A DNA stretch of 64,000 nt from NCBI RefSeq assembly GCF_002723835.1, contig NZ_BEWG01000055.1:74851-138850 (forward strand), read 5' to 3'. Below, piece after piece: positions 7,748 to 17,943 of this stretch (the stretch's first letter is position 1; each line of letters starts with the position of its first letter). The translations under genes and the position numbers were made by a program. The notes beneath the pieces are model-generated. The model did not search any database, was not told the origin of the DNA, and worked only from the letters and a program-made list of their open reading frames with translations. The DNA is from Mycobacterium sp. shizuoka-1. GTDB lineage: Bacteria; Actinomycetota; Actinomycetes; Mycobacteriales; Mycobacteriaceae.

Positions 7748-8179
7748 GTGAGCGACGAGCGCGACAGTGCTGACGCCGCAAGCGACAGCACCGAGGACAC
7801 CACCGGCGGGCAGACCGTCGTCGTGACCCGACCCGCGCGTCCCACCGGCAAGCGGTCCAGGCGCGCCGGGGCCACTGCGCTGGCCGAGCCGGAGGAAGTC
7901 GAATCGAGCGCCGAAGAACTCGGCGTCGAGGACAAGTCCGGCAAGAAGACGAAGAAGAAGACCAAGAAGGCCAAAACCGGTCCTTCGCGCAACCCGATCC
8001 TCTTCGTCTGGAACTACCTCAAGCAGGTCGTCGCCGAACTGCGCAAGGTGATCTGGCCCAACCGCAAGCAGATGGTCAGCTACACCACCGTGGTGCTGCT
8101 GTTCCTGGCCTTCATGGTGGCCCTGATCGGCGGGGTCGACCTGGGCCTGGCGAAGCTGGTGCTGTGGGTGTTCGGCTAG
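7748..8179 (+). CDS. secE: Preprotein translocase subunit SecE
   Basis: A 143-residue SecE, the small essential membrane partner of SecY in the Sec channel. As in other mycobacteria there is a long acidic then Lys-rich N-terminal extension (KKTKKKTKKAK near residue 60), followed by the conserved amphipathic helix (VVAELRKVIWPNRKQM) and a single C-terminal membrane helix (VVLLFLAFMVALIGGVDLGL). GTG start with the ribosome binding site AAAGGAG. It is followed by nusG at a 36-base gap, the standard bacterial pairing. Confidence 0.96.
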   Translation: MSDERDSADAASDSTEDTTGGQTVVVTRPARPTGKRSRRAGATALAEPEEVESSAEELGVEDKSGKKTKKKTKKAKTGPSRNPILFVWNYLKQVVAELRKVIWPNRKQMVSYTTVVLLFLAFMVALIGGVDLGLAKLVLWVFG

Positions 8180-8200
8180 CCCGAGCATGGATGTTTTTAG

Positions 8201-8971
<771 letters not shown>

Positions 8972-8976
8972 TAATC

Positions 8977-8990
8977 GGGCGCTTGCGCCC
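8977..8990 (+). other. Stem-loop between nusG and rplK
   Basis: A perfect GGGCGC-TT-GCGCCC hairpin between the nusG stop and rplK. It has no U-tract. It may reduce read-through or be part of the leader used in L1/L11 autoregulation. Confidence 0.4.
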
Positions 8991-9022
8991 TCTGGAAAGC
9001 ACAGTAAGGAAGTCGAACACCC

Positions 9023-9454
9023 ATGGCCCCGAAGAAGAAAAAGGTCGTCGGGCTGATCAAGCTGCAGATCCAGGCCGGGCAGGCCAACCCCGCCCCGCCG
9101 GTCGGCCCTGCGCTCGGCCAGCACGGCGTCAACATCATGGAGTTCTGCAAGGCGTACAACGCCGCGACGGAAAACCAGCGCGGCAACGTCATCCCCGTGG
9201 AGATCAGTGTCTACGAGGACCGCAGCTTCACCTTCGCACTGAAGACCCCGCCCGCGGCCCGGCTGCTGCTCAAGGCCGCCGGTATCCAGAAGGGTTCGGC
9301 CGAGCCGCACAAGACCAAGGTCGCCAAAGTGACCTGGGATCAGGTGCGCGAGATCGCCGAGACCAAGAAGGAAGATCTCAACGCCAACGACATCGACCAG
9401 GCCGCCAAGATCATCGCAGGCACCGCCCGGTCGATGGGCATCACTGTCGAATAA
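9023..9454 (+). CDS. rplK: 50S ribosomal protein L11
   Basis: A 143-residue L11, part of the GTPase-associated centre that binds 23S rRNA and the L10/L7-L12 stalk base. The Pro-rich [20 protein letters not shown] near the N-terminus (the thiostrepton-region loop) and the RNA-binding C-terminal domain are intact. It is followed after about 100 bases by rplA, the standard L11-L1 pairing. Confidence 0.97.
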   Translation: MAPKKKKVVGLIKLQIQAGQANPAPPVGPALGQHGVNIMEFCKAYNAATENQRGNVIPVEISVYEDRSFTFALKTPPAARLLLKAAGIQKGSAEPHKTKVAKVTWDQVREIAETKKEDLNANDIDQAAKIIAGTARSMGITVE

Positions 9455-9556
9455 GAACTGCAGGAACACGTGGGAGAGCCCGCTTCGGCTCGTGATGAGC
9501 GCTTGCGCGAAGAGCGATCAACACAGCACCACGACCTCTGAATTCAGGAGATACCA

Positions 9557-10267
9557 ATGAGCAAGACCAGCAAGGCATATCGCGAAGCCGCCGAGAAGGT
9601 GGACCGCACCAAGCTCTACAGCCCCCTCGAAGCCGCCAAGCTCGCCAAGGAGACCTCGTCGAAGAAGCAGGACGCGACCGTCGAGGTGGCGATCCGGCTC
9701 GGCGTCGACCCGCGCAAGGCCGACCAGATGGTCCGCGGCACGGTCAACCTGCCCAACGGCACCGGTAAGACCGCGCGCGTCGCGGTGTTCGCGGTGGGGG
9801 AGAAGGCCGAGCAGGCCAAGGAAGCCGGTGCCGACATCGTCGGCAGTGACGACCTGATCGAGGCGATCCAGGGCGGCATGCTCGACTTCGACGCCGCGAT
9901 CGCCACGCCCGACCAGATGGCCAAGGTGGGACGCATCGCCCGCGTGCTGGGCCCGCGCGGTCTGATGCCGAACCCCAAGACCGGCACCGTCACCCCCGAC
10001 GTCGCCAAGGCCGTCACCGACATCAAGGGCGGCAAGATCAACTTCCGCGTCGACAAGCAGGCCAACCTGCACTTCGTGATCGGCAAGGCGTCCTTCGACG
10101 AGAAGAAGCTCGCCGAGAACTACGGCGCCGCGCTGGACGAGGTTCTGCGTGCCAAGCCGTCGTCGTCCAAGGGCCGCTACCTGAAGAAGATCACGGTCTC
10201 GACGACCACCGGCCCGGGCATCCCGGTCGACCCGGCCGTCATCCGGAACTTCACCGAAGAGGCTTAG
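9557..10267 (+). CDS. rplA: 50S ribosomal protein L1
   Basis: A 236-residue L1 of the ribosomal L1 stalk, involved in release of deacylated tRNA and, in many bacteria, in translational repression of its own operon. Recognisable are [12 protein letters not shown] and the signature [14 protein letters not shown]. The ribosome binding site AGGAG is well placed. The gene is closed by a strong hairpin at 10276-10312 and is the last gene of the conserved block before the accessory polysaccharide locus. Confidence 0.97.
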   Translation: MSKTSKAYREAAEKVDRTKLYSPLEAAKLAKETSSKKQDATVEVAIRLGVDPRKADQMVRGTVNLPNGTGKTARVAVFAVGEKAEQAKEAGADIVGSDDLIEAIQGGMLDFDAAIATPDQMAKVGRIARVLGPRGLMPNPKTGTVTPDVAKAVTDIKGGKINFRVDKQANLHFVIGKASFDEKKLAENYGAALDEVLRAKPSSSKGRYLKKITVSTTTGPGIPVDPAVIRNFTEEA

Positions 10268-10275
10268 ACGCTCGA

Positions 10276-10312
10276 ACAAGTGGCCACCTGCCCTGGGCAG
10301 GTGGCCACTTGT
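10276..10312. terminator. Bidirectional terminator after rplA
   Basis: A perfect inverted repeat with 18-base arms (10276-10293 and 10295-10312) around a single T. It lies between the convergent rplA and the EEP-family gene and can serve both. Confidence 0.85.
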
Positions 10313-10316
10313 CGTT

Positions 10317-11336
10317 TCAGGACGCGGTCGGGTCGACAGGTACTTCGATGGTGGCCAGCAGAGCGCGATGGTCGGAACCGGGAATCGTGACGGTCTGGAC
10401 GGACGTGGCGACGGAATTCCGTGTCAGCACGTGGTCGACTGTGAGCAACGGCGGAAACCATGTGTCGGCCGGATACGTCGGGGCGAAGCCGGCCCCGGAC
10501 TGATTGACCGCGTCGGCGTAGCCGCCAGTGAGCAGATCGCGGAACTGGCGCATGTCAGGAGTGCTGTTGTAGTCACCACCGACGATCACCGCCGCCGGCC
10601 CGGCGATCCGTTCGAACGTGCGAAGCTGGGCTTTGGCACCCGTCATTCCGATACGCCAGTTGCTGACGGTGTTCCGCTCGCCCGCGACTGGTGAGTACAC
10701 GTGGACGCTGGCGAGCAGCGGGTCGAAACGTACACCGGGGACATCCACTCGGGCCGCCGGCATTTTCACCGCACGGTGTCGGGGCACTGTCAACGCGGTC
10801 AGAGGGTAGCGACTCCAGATCCCGATTCCGGCCGAACCCTCAGCCGGAAGCAGATGCGAATAGCCAAAAGCCTTGGTGATGCCCGCTCGCTTGAGGTGTT
10901 GAACCGCCTCCGGGGTCAGCTCCGCCACGGTGATCACATCGGCGTTGCCCTTGGCCAGTTGGACCAACACCGCGGCGTCGGCCTGTCCCTTGCGCAGGTT
11001 CGACGACAGGACGCGAATCTGGATGCGTTGTGTCGACGTCCCGGGAACGCCGAGGTAGTACCACGTGACCTGGATAGTCAGCGACATCGCCAGCGTCGCC
11101 ACGGTGAGTACGGCGACGATGCGTTGGTGGTACAGGACGGCCACCAGAGCTCCGACGATCGCCACCAGCAGGACGTAAGGTGAGCCGACCGCCAAGATCA
11201 TCGACGGCACATTCGTGATCGGCTTCGCCCGCGCGACCATGGCGACGACAACGAAGGCTGGGACAGCGGCTAACGACAGCCCTTGCAGGACCCGTCTGGC
11301 CGACAAGAGACGTGTGTCCTCCTTGTGCGTCCGCAT
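10317..11336 (-). CDS. Membrane-anchored endonuclease/exonuclease/phosphatase-family protein
   Basis: A 339-residue protein. Three membrane helices occupy about residues 17-95, followed by an EEP-fold domain (related to DNase I and phosphodiesterases) that is predicted to lie outside the membrane. Active-site motifs are visible: Asn in LSSNLRKGQ, the metal-binding acid in ITVAELTPE, GGDYNSTPD, TVDHVL and the catalytic SDHRAL. Members of this family in actinobacteria are often uncharacterised; the substrate could be a phosphodiester in the envelope. It ends just after the terminator of rplA and is transcribed convergently with it, in line with the initiating sugar transferase (93-base gap). 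Confidence 0.8.
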   Translation of the reverse strand: MRTHKEDTRLLSARRVLQGLSLAAVPAFVVVAMVARAKPITNVPSMILAVGSPYVLLVAIVGALVAVLYHQRIVAVLTVATLAMSLTIQVTWYYLGVPGTSTQRIQIRVLSSNLRKGQADAAVLVQLAKGNADVITVAELTPEAVQHLKRAGITKAFGYSHLLPAEGSAGIGIWSRYPLTALTVPRHRAVKMPAARVDVPGVRFDPLLASVHVYSPVAGERNTVSNWRIGMTGAKAQLRTFERIAGPAAVIVGGDYNSTPDMRQFRDLLTGGYADAVNQSGAGFAPTYPADTWFPPLLTVDHVLTRNSVATSVQTVTIPGSDHRALLATIEVPVDPTAS

Positions 11337-11429
11337 CTGACCGCACGCTATCAGTCCAGATCAGCGCATGCTGGTTGGGCTTATAGGGGCTGGAAGCTGG
11401 TGGTGCCTGGTCCAACGGCCGCGATGCCG

Positions 11430-12917
11430 TCAGTATGCTCCGTGATGACCGAAGACAGCGCGGACTGTCTTCAGCGCAATCAGCAAGTCGGACATCATCG
11501 ACCAGTTTTCGACGTAGAAGAGGTCGAGTCTGACCGAGTCTTCCCACGACAGATCTGACCGTCCACTCACCTGCCAGAGACCAGTGATGCCGGGGCGCAC
11601 CAGCAGCCGCCGCTTGGCGTGATCGTCGTAGGACTTGACCTCGTTCGCCAGCGGCGGACGCGGGCCGACGACACTCATATCCTGCTTGAAGACGTTGATG
11701 AACTGGGGGAGTTCATCGAGGCTGTACTTGCGAAGGAACCGGCCGACCGGAGTGATCCGCGGATCGCACCGGATCTTGAACAGCACTCCGCCTTCACTCT
11801 CGTTCAGAGCGGACAATTGCCCCAGCATCGTGTCGGCGCCGTCGACCATGGTGCGGAATTTGACCATTTCGAATGGCTGACCGTTCATTCCGATCCGCTC
11901 TTGGCGGTAGAAGACAGGACCCTTGCTGGTCAGCTTGATGGCGATCGCGATGGCGGCCAGAATCGGCAGCCCGAACACCAGCACGGCGCTCGAGAACGCG
12001 ATATCGAAAAGTCGCTTCTGGAAGCGCTTTGCGCCGTGGTATTGCGGCTTTTCCACATGGATCAGCGGTAAGCCGGCGACGGGACGCATCTGTAGCCGAG
12101 GTCCGGCAACATCGACCACGCCGGGCGAAACCAGCAGGTCGATGTTGAGCTTCTCCAGCTCCCAGGACAGGTCCCGGAATCCGCGTCCGTCGAGGCGCTC
12201 GGTCGCCGTCACGGCCACCGCATGGCTCTTGGTGGCGGTGACCGCACCGACGACGTTTGACTCGTCCCCGAACGACGCAATCGATCCAATGCCGGGAACA
12301 GTGATTTCAGTCCTGCTGCGAGGGCCCGGAATGCATGCACCGACCACTTCGTACTCCGAGCTGTCCCGAGCGAGGGACCGAGTGAGGTCACATACCGCCC
12401 GTTCGCTGCCTACAACGAGGACACGGGTGATGCAGCGCCCATACTTCCTGCGAGCCCTGACCACCATCTGCCGACCCAACCACCGGAACAGGATGAGCAG
12501 CGTGATGCCGGCGGGAAGCGCGATCATCAGGTAACCGCGGGCAATCTCCAGTTTGAACAGCATCGACAGGATGGCCACGGTGCCGAACACCGACAACGTG
12601 GCCAGCCACACCCGCCGATACTCTTCGGCACCCGAACCGATGACGCGGGGCGAACGAGAGCGGTTGATCGACAAGGCCAACGTCCAGCTGACCGCGATTA
12701 TCGTCGAGACGACGAAATAATTTGAGTTCTTGAAAGGCGCTTCCGTGGGTGGCAACGCCCCGAAACGCAGCCACTGTGCCAGACTGATCGCGGCGACGAC
12801 GGCGATCAAGTCGGCGACCACCAGGCGCCGAGCGTATCCGAGCTGCCAGGAAGGAATAGCCTCCGTAGCTGGACCTACGTCCGCAGCAGCCACCAATCGT
12901 TCGTTAATTGCAGTCAT
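11430..12917 (-). CDS. Initiating undecaprenyl-phosphate sugar-phosphotransferase (polyprenyl glycosylphosphotransferase)
   Basis: A 495-residue WbaP/WcaJ/CpsE-type enzyme that transfers a hexose-1-phosphate from a nucleotide sugar to a polyprenyl phosphate, the first step of repeat-unit assembly. The N-terminal half has several membrane helices (about residues 27-140) and a nucleotide-binding-like central domain. The C-terminal catalytic domain starts near residue 300 with KRLFDIAFSS and has the family motifs KFRTM, LDELPQF, VGPRPPL and PGITGLWQVSGRS. It follows the phosphatase gene (114-base gap), the same strand. The sugar (glucose, galactose or other) cannot be read from the sequence. Confidence 0.92.
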   Translation of the reverse strand: MTAINERLVAAADVGPATEAIPSWQLGYARRLVVADLIAVVAAISLAQWLRFGALPPTEAPFKNSNYFVVSTIIAVSWTLALSINRSRSPRVIGSGAEEYRRVWLATLSVFGTVAILSMLFKLEIARGYLMIALPAGITLLILFRWLGRQMVVRARRKYGRCITRVLVVGSERAVCDLTRSLARDSSEYEVVGACIPGPRSRTEITVPGIGSIASFGDESNVVGAVTATKSHAVAVTATERLDGRGFRDLSWELEKLNIDLLVSPGVVDVAGPRLQMRPVAGLPLIHVEKPQYHGAKRFQKRLFDIAFSSAVLVFGLPILAAIAIAIKLTSKGPVFYRQERIGMNGQPFEMVKFRTMVDGADTMLGQLSALNESEGGVLFKIRCDPRITPVGRFLRKYSLDELPQFINVFKQDMSVVGPRPPLANEVKSYDDHAKRRLLVRPGITGLWQVSGRSDLSWEDSVRLDLFYVENWSMMSDLLIALKTVRAVFGHHGAY

Positions 12918-13031
12918 CTTCCCCCCAAAACCGGCTCCCCCGCAGGACTGCGCGACTCTGTGAGAATCATGTCATATTGGTGGCGACGTCGCGCCTTAAC
13001 GGCCGGAGCCGATCGACTTGCTGGCGGAGAG

Positions 13032-13568
13032 CTAATTGACGCCCGGCGCCGAACTGCGATGGCAGAACTCGATGACCGTCGGCAGTTGTTCGGCGATCAG
13101 GGCGCCGACCTCGGCGAAGAACGCGGCGTCTTGCCCAATGGGGTCGGCGATATCCGCCACATTTCGCGCCGGTAGCTGGGAACGGACCGCGGCCAGGTCT
13201 GCCAGATTCTGCGGCTCGCAGTTCGCGATCAAGAGGGAAGCCTCGGTCAGGGTGAAGGTCCTGCGCAGCTGGCGCGGAGCCAGCTCCAGGACCGCGTCGC
13301 GATGTCGCGTGGTCATCGTCAGCACCAGGTCGGCGTCCGAGGCGATCTTGGGCGTGATCTGTCGTGCGGCGAAGTCGGACGCGTCACCGCCCAGCTCTTC
13401 GAGGACACGGGCAGCGTCGGAGTGAATCGGATGATTGCGGACCGCCCGCGTTCCTGCGCTGGACGCCCGAAATCCGTCCCATTCACGCGACTCGGCGTAG
13501 GCCTGGGCAAGTCGCTCGGCGATCGGCGACCTGCAGATGTTTCCGGTACAGACAAATAGGACGTGCAG
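13032..13568 (-). CDS. Low-molecular-weight protein tyrosine phosphatase (Wzb-like)
   Basis: A 178-residue LMW-PTP. The P-loop CTGNICRS is at the N-terminus and the general acid Asp is in IADPIGQD. In capsule and EPS systems such enzymes dephosphorylate the tyrosine kinase (Wzc-type), here encoded at 31713-33218. The start is unusual: no ATG/GTG/TTG is near, but a CTG at 13568 stands seven bases after GAGGAG. The open frame runs on to 13928, but that part is Pro/Thr-rich and unlike the family. A strong hairpin (13588-13621) lies directly upstream of the ribosome binding site. Confidence 0.85.
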   Translation of the reverse strand: MHVLFVCTGNICRSPIAERLAQAYAESREWDGFRASSAGTRAVRNHPIHSDAARVLEELGGDASDFAARQITPKIASDADLVLTMTTRHRDAVLELAPRQLRRTFTLTEASLLIANCEPQNLADLAAVRSQLPARNVADIADPIGQDAAFFAEVGALIAEQLPTVIEFCHRSSAPGVN

Positions 13569-13927
13569 AGCTGAACTCCTCGGTTCGGCGTCGGATCCCC
13601 GGTATGCCGGAGATCCGACGCATACGCCTTGGTTCGCGGTGGTGTCGGTGTCACAGGTTAGCCGCTGAAGCAGAAGAGTGAGCGGTGGGCGAGATGCGGG
13701 GCTGTTTGTGGCGAGGAGAACGCCTGGTATCCGCGGTGGGAGACAAAGCTGCAGGTCGTCGGCGGCCGGACAGGCGATGCCGGGCTCTGCTGTCGTCGAT
13801 GTCCGCCTGAAGGGTTGCGGGTGGGCTGCTATTGGTGAATGTTGGTCCCGTTGGGGGCCATAGGTTGTGGTCCCGTGAGGGCGGAGCGTCGTTGGCGCCG
13901 AGATGGCGCCGTACAGGGTAGGGGACA
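13569..13927. promoter_or_regulatory. Divergent control region between phosphatase and UDP-glucose dehydrogenase genes
   Basis: About 360 bases without a convincing gene. It holds a long stem-loop (13588-13621: 10-bp GCGTCGGATC/GATCCGACGC plus CCGG/CCGG with a TATG loop) next to the phosphatase ribosome binding site, a direct repeat GGTCCCGT at 13844 and 13869, and a GGCGCC-5-GGCGCC repeat (13894-13910) just before the dehydrogenase. No promoter hexamers could be fixed with certainty. Confidence 0.55.
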
Positions 13928-15259
13928 ATGATGGGTTGCCGCATCGCCGTTTTCGGAACCGGTTACCTGGGTGCTACCCACGCCGCGTGCATGGCCGAAC
14001 TCGGTCACGAAGTCGTCGGTGTCGATGTTGACGAGGCAAAACTCGCGCGATTGGCCGCCGGTGAGGCCCCGTTCTTCGAACCAGGCCTCAACGAGGTGCT
14101 CAAGGCCAACGTGGATGCCGGCCGGGTGCGGTTCACGACGTCGTACGAGGAGGCGGCGGAGTTCGCCGATGTTCACTTCATCGCCGTGGCGACCCCGCAG
14201 AAGCGGGGGGAGTTCGGTGCCGATCTCACCTACGTCGATTCGGTGGTCGCGACCTTGGCGCCGCTTCTTCGACGGCCCGCAGTCATCTACGGAAAGTCCA
14301 CCGTCCCGGTCGGTACTGCCGCGCGATTGAGCGAGATGGCGCACGCGCTCGCGCCAGTCGGTGATGTGATCGAAGTGGCGTGGAACCCCGAGTTCCTCCG
14401 CGAGGGCTTCGCCGTGCAGGACACCCTGCATCCAGACCGGATCGTGCTTGGCGTCGACCAGGGCCGCACAGGACAAGCTGAGAAGTTGGCCCGGGAGGTG
14501 TACGGCAAGATCATCGGTGAGGGGGTGCCGTTCCTGGTCACCGATCGCGAGACCGCTGAGCTTGTCAAGACGGCAGCGAATGCCTTTCTGGCAACCAAGA
14601 TCTCGTTCATCAACGCAATGGCCGAAGTATGTGAAGCCGCCGGAGCCGACGTTTCGGAACTCGCTGACGCCATCGGTTATGACACCAGAATCGGGCGGCG
14701 TTTCCTGAATGCCGGAATCGGCTTCGGCGGAGGCTGCCTGCCGAAGGACATCCGTGCGTTCATGGCTCGTGCAGGCGAGCTGGGCGCCAACCACGCGCTG
14801 ACTTTCCTGCGCGAGGTCGACAGCATCAACATGCGGCGTCGCGTCAGGATGATGGAAATGGCCCGTGAGGTCGCGGGCGGCTCATTGATCGGTGTACGGG
14901 TGGCTGTGCTGGGCGCGGCATTCAAGCCGGACTCTGACGACATTCGCGATTCTCCGGCATTGAACATCGCGGGTCAGATTCAACTGCAAGGGGCGTCGGT
15001 ATCGGTATACGACCCGCAAGCCATGGAGAATTCCCGACGGCAGTTTCCGACCCTGGATTACGCCAGTGACCTTCGTGCCGCGTGTGAAGGTGCAGACCTG
15101 ACGTTGGTGCTCACGGAATGGGATGAGTTCCGTCAGTTGGACCCCGGCTACCTGGACACCATTGTCCGGCAGCGGCGGATCATCGACGGCAGAAATTGCT
15201 TGGATCCGGCGAAATGGCGCAACGCCGGGTGGATCTATCGCGGAGTCGGCAGGCGCTAG
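13928..15259 (+). CDS. UDP-glucose 6-dehydrogenase
   Basis: A 443-residue member of the UDP-glucose/GDP-mannose dehydrogenase family, converting UDP-glucose to UDP-glucuronate with two NAD+. The Rossmann motif GTGYLGATHA is at residues 10-19, NPEFLREG around 153-160, and the catalytic Cys270 is in GGGCLPKD; the C-terminal UDP-binding domain is complete. It resembles the mycobacterial UdgA (Rv0322) group. Two ATG codons in a row start the gene (13928 and 13931). In this locus it would supply glucuronic acid for the repeat unit. It is divergent from the phosphatase and convergent with the next glycosyltransferase. Confidence 0.92.
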   Translation: MMGCRIAVFGTGYLGATHAACMAELGHEVVGVDVDEAKLARLAAGEAPFFEPGLNEVLKANVDAGRVRFTTSYEEAAEFADVHFIAVATPQKRGEFGADLTYVDSVVATLAPLLRRPAVIYGKSTVPVGTAARLSEMAHALAPVGDVIEVAWNPEFLREGFAVQDTLHPDRIVLGVDQGRTGQAEKLAREVYGKIIGEGVPFLVTDRETAELVKTAANAFLATKISFINAMAEVCEAAGADVSELADAIGYDTRIGRRFLNAGIGFGGGCLPKDIRAFMARAGELGANHALTFLREVDSINMRRRVRMMEMAREVAGGSLIGVRVAVLGAAFKPDSDDIRDSPALNIAGQIQLQGASVSVYDPQAMENSRRQFPTLDYASDLRAACEGADLTLVLTEWDEFRQLDPGYLDTIVRQRRIIDGRNCLDPAKWRNAGWIYRGVGRR

Positions 15260-15289
15260 AGACAGCGAATTTCGACGGTCAGGCCGACC

Positions 15290-16396
15290 TCAGGATTCGC
15301 TGGAGAGCACTTCCATCAGGCGTGCAAGAAAACGCTCCTCGGAAAACGTCGCCGCCTGGGCGCGGATGACGTCGGGATTCCACACCTTGGTGCGGCTCTT
15401 TTCGACCGCTTCGCGGACGAGTTCAGGGACAGGCTGGTCGAAATAGAGCCCCGTCTCACCTTCTCGTATCGTGTCGAGAAAGCCGCCCCAGCGCAAGACG
15501 ATTGACGGCTTTCCAAAAGTTGCCGCCTCGATCGGCGTCAATCCGAAATCCTCGAAGCTGGCGGCCAGTACCGCGACGCAGTGCGCGTACAGCCACCTCA
15601 TCTGGGCGTCGGTGAGGTTTTTGACCATCAGAATCGATGGTCCGGCCTTCTGCCGGAGCCGGCGCTCTTCTGGTCCCGCGCCGACAACGACCAGGGGCAA
15701 ACCCAACTCGTTAAATGCATCGATCACGACGTCGACGTTCTTGTAGGGAAGCAGTCGGGAGATACACAGATAGAACCCGTCCGCCGCTGCCGGCAGAGCT
15801 GCGATGTCGACGGGCTCTTGGGGCAGAGTCGGGTCGATCGAATGCGGAGCCGGCAGGACCTCGGCCTCGATCTTGTACGTTTCCCGAATTCGCTGCTGAA
15901 CAGCCGTGGATATCGCGAAGTATTTCGTGGCCGTCGCCGCCTGCCGCTTGTCCCATCGTTTGAGCAGCGGCGAAAAGACCTTTAAGGCAAGTCGTTTGGC
16001 CGTCATCCGATCCGAACCGAGGTACGCGTCGGGTTGGTAGAGCCAGCGGGCCGGCGAATAGCAGTATACGATTTTCGTGCCCGACGTGCGGAATCCGTGG
16101 GCCCATCCGCTGCTGCTCGCGATGGTATGCGTGGCGTTGATCTTCGTGCTGCCGACCACCGCAGCCAGTAGCGGCAGGGCCAGCCGATGGAATTTGCGCA
16201 GCAGTGCAACTCGATTGAGCCAGCTGGGGCGAATGTCGTGCGCTTGAAATTCTGGGTAGGTCGAGCCCGGTTCGTACAGGGTGGTGTAGATCGGAGCCTC
16301 GGGAAAGGCGCGTGCTAGAGCCAGGACCACCTTTTCGGCACCCCCGCGCTGGGTGAGGTAGTCGTGCGCGATGGCGATGCGGTCGTCCTTGGACAT
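15290..16396 (-). CDS. Glycosyltransferase, GT4-like (WbaZ/mannosyltransferase type)
   Basis: A 368-residue retaining GT-B glycosyltransferase. It opens with the typical ITHDYLTQRGGAEKV-like segment (AHDYLTQRGGAEKV here), and has the C-terminal nucleotide-sugar-binding EX7E motif in EDFGLTPIE. Related proteins transfer mannose or similar sugars from GDP-sugars in O-antigen and EPS clusters. It is transcribed opposite to its neighbours and is divergent from the polymerase gene with a 149-base gap, so the two may share a control region. Donor and acceptor are unknown, but GDP-mannose or the GDP-6-deoxyhexose made by the nearby enzymes are good candidates. Confidence 0.88.
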   Translation of the reverse strand: MSKDDRIAIAHDYLTQRGGAEKVVLALARAFPEAPIYTTLYEPGSTYPEFQAHDIRPSWLNRVALLRKFHRLALPLLAAVVGSTKINATHTIASSSGWAHGFRTSGTKIVYCYSPARWLYQPDAYLGSDRMTAKRLALKVFSPLLKRWDKRQAATATKYFAISTAVQQRIRETYKIEAEVLPAPHSIDPTLPQEPVDIAALPAAADGFYLCISRLLPYKNVDVVIDAFNELGLPLVVVGAGPEERRLRQKAGPSILMVKNLTDAQMRWLYAHCVAVLAASFEDFGLTPIEAATFGKPSIVLRWGGFLDTIREGETGLYFDQPVPELVREAVEKSRTKVWNPDVIRAQAATFSEERFLARLMEVLSSES

Positions 16397-16545
16397 GCAG
16401 CGATGATCTCACGACCGAATCAGATGGCTCGTGCTGTGGAGCGCACGACCGCGCTGGCCGGCTCGCTGCGCGGCGTGCGTGTTGCTGCGTATGCTCATTA
16501 CCGGCTGGAAAGTGTGTGCCAGCTGGGATGTGAAGGAGTGGGGGC

Positions 16546-17763
16546 ATGGGGGAGCCGCGAACGACCGCCCGGCCCGACGTCGACTGGGGTCTGTTTGTGC
16601 TCGTTGTCGTCGCGTCGCAGGGATTTTCCGCGTTCCTCCCAGGAGACCAGACGCGCAGCACCCTGATCCTCGCGACCGTTGTACTGATCGGTTTGGTGGT
16701 TCGACAGCTTGCCCAGGCATTGAGCGCAACCTGGCTCAGTCCGCTGGTGCTTTTCCTCGCGTTCTGGTTGGTCGGAGCCGCACTTCTCTCGCCACGGCCA
16801 ATGGCGTCGCTGCCCCAGGTCGTGGTGCTGATTCTGATGGTCGTGTACACGACCACCAGACAGGGCACCACCAAGGACACCATTCACACGTTCGCGCTGG
16901 CGACGACATTCGCGCTGGTGCCCTCGATCATCGGCCTGGTCACTCCGATTCTGGCGCCGGTATTTGCGCATGCGGGCAGCGCGGGCGGCTATGCCGGTTA
17001 TTTCTCGTGGAACAGCATGTCCGGAATGTGCGCCGCGGCCGCCCTGCTCAGCATCGTGTTGGCGTTCTTCTATTGTGGATTCTGGTGGTGGCAGGTGCCT
17101 GGCGCGGCCGGTGCCGTGTTGATCCTGGTGTTGTCGGACTCCGCAACCGCAGATGGTGCGGTGTTGGCCGCGTTCGCGGTACTGGGTTGCGTTGCGATTC
17201 TGCGTCGCGTCAGTTTGCGTAACCGGCGCCAGGCAGTCATCGGCGTCGGAATCATCGCCGTCTTGCTGGTGATCAAAGCGGTCAGCGACCCGGAGATCCT
17301 GCCGAAGATTTCGGAAGCGCTGGGGCGCACCGATACCGTCAGCAACCGAACCTACATCTGGAACTATGCGATGGACGGGATCGCCGAGGCGCCGTATTGG
17401 GGTTATGGCTTCGGGTTCTGGGGTTCCTACACCAAGAACTCGGCCCACAACGGCTTCCTCGATCTTGCGCTGACGGCGGGACTGCCCGCGGTCGGTGCCC
17501 TGGTGGTGATGATCCTCGCCGCCGTGGGACGGCTGGCTGTCGCGGCCAGTCCCATGCTGCCGCTGCTGGCGTTTGGCATCATGATCAATCTTGCGTTGTC
17601 GCAGTTGGCAATTCCGTCGGTGGCGTCGTTGGCGATTCTGCTCGCTGTCGGGGCGGCCGCCGGGTTCGGTGCAAGGACGACGGCACGCGCCGATGCGCCT
17701 CCGGGCGACGCTTCGACACCGGCACCCACCGCAGCCATGCGTTCGCTGTCGGGCACCGCTTAG
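16546..17763 (+). CDS. Wzy-like polysaccharide polymerase / O-antigen ligase family
   Basis: A 405-residue polytopic membrane protein with about ten or more hydrophobic helices. The hydrophilic stretch LGRTDTVSNRTYIWNYAMDG followed by GYGFGFWGSYTK and a conserved NSAHNGFLD motif is characteristic of the O-antigen ligase/polymerase family (the His-containing periplasmic loop). In a Wzx/Wzy locus it would join repeat units on the outer face of the membrane. Start at ATG 16546 following GGAGTGGGGGC. The family is divergent, so polymerase is preferred over ligase only from context. Confidence 0.82.
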   Translation: MGEPRTTARPDVDWGLFVLVVVASQGFSAFLPGDQTRSTLILATVVLIGLVVRQLAQALSATWLSPLVLFLAFWLVGAALLSPRPMASLPQVVVLILMVVYTTTRQGTTKDTIHTFALATTFALVPSIIGLVTPILAPVFAHAGSAGGYAGYFSWNSMSGMCAAAALLSIVLAFFYCGFWWWQVPGAAGAVLILVLSDSATADGAVLAAFAVLGCVAILRRVSLRNRRQAVIGVGIIAVLLVIKAVSDPEILPKISEALGRTDTVSNRTYIWNYAMDGIAEAPYWGYGFGFWGSYTKNSAHNGFLDLALTAGLPAVGALVVMILAAVGRLAVAASPMLPLLAFGIMINLALSQLAIPSVASLAILLAVGAAAGFGARTTARADAPPGDASTPAPTAAMRSLSGTA

Positions 17764-17943
17764 ACACGGGGTCCGGGACGGATGCCTTGTGCGGCAGTGG
17801 TTTTCCCGCGCTCGATGCGGCTGAGCGCCATTCTCCCGACGTGTGGGGCGTCGAGCGGGTGAGTCGTCCGGTCATCGACGCCCTGGATGCCGCCACAGGT
17901 CCTCGGCCGAGGCGTCCTGTCACTTCGCTCGAGAATGAGGGAC

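Noticed and set aside
13569..13928. Upstream 120-codon extension of the LMW-PTP frame
   Set aside because: Pro/Thr/Ser-rich, no similarity to phosphatases, and it covers the control region of the divergent dehydrogenase gene.
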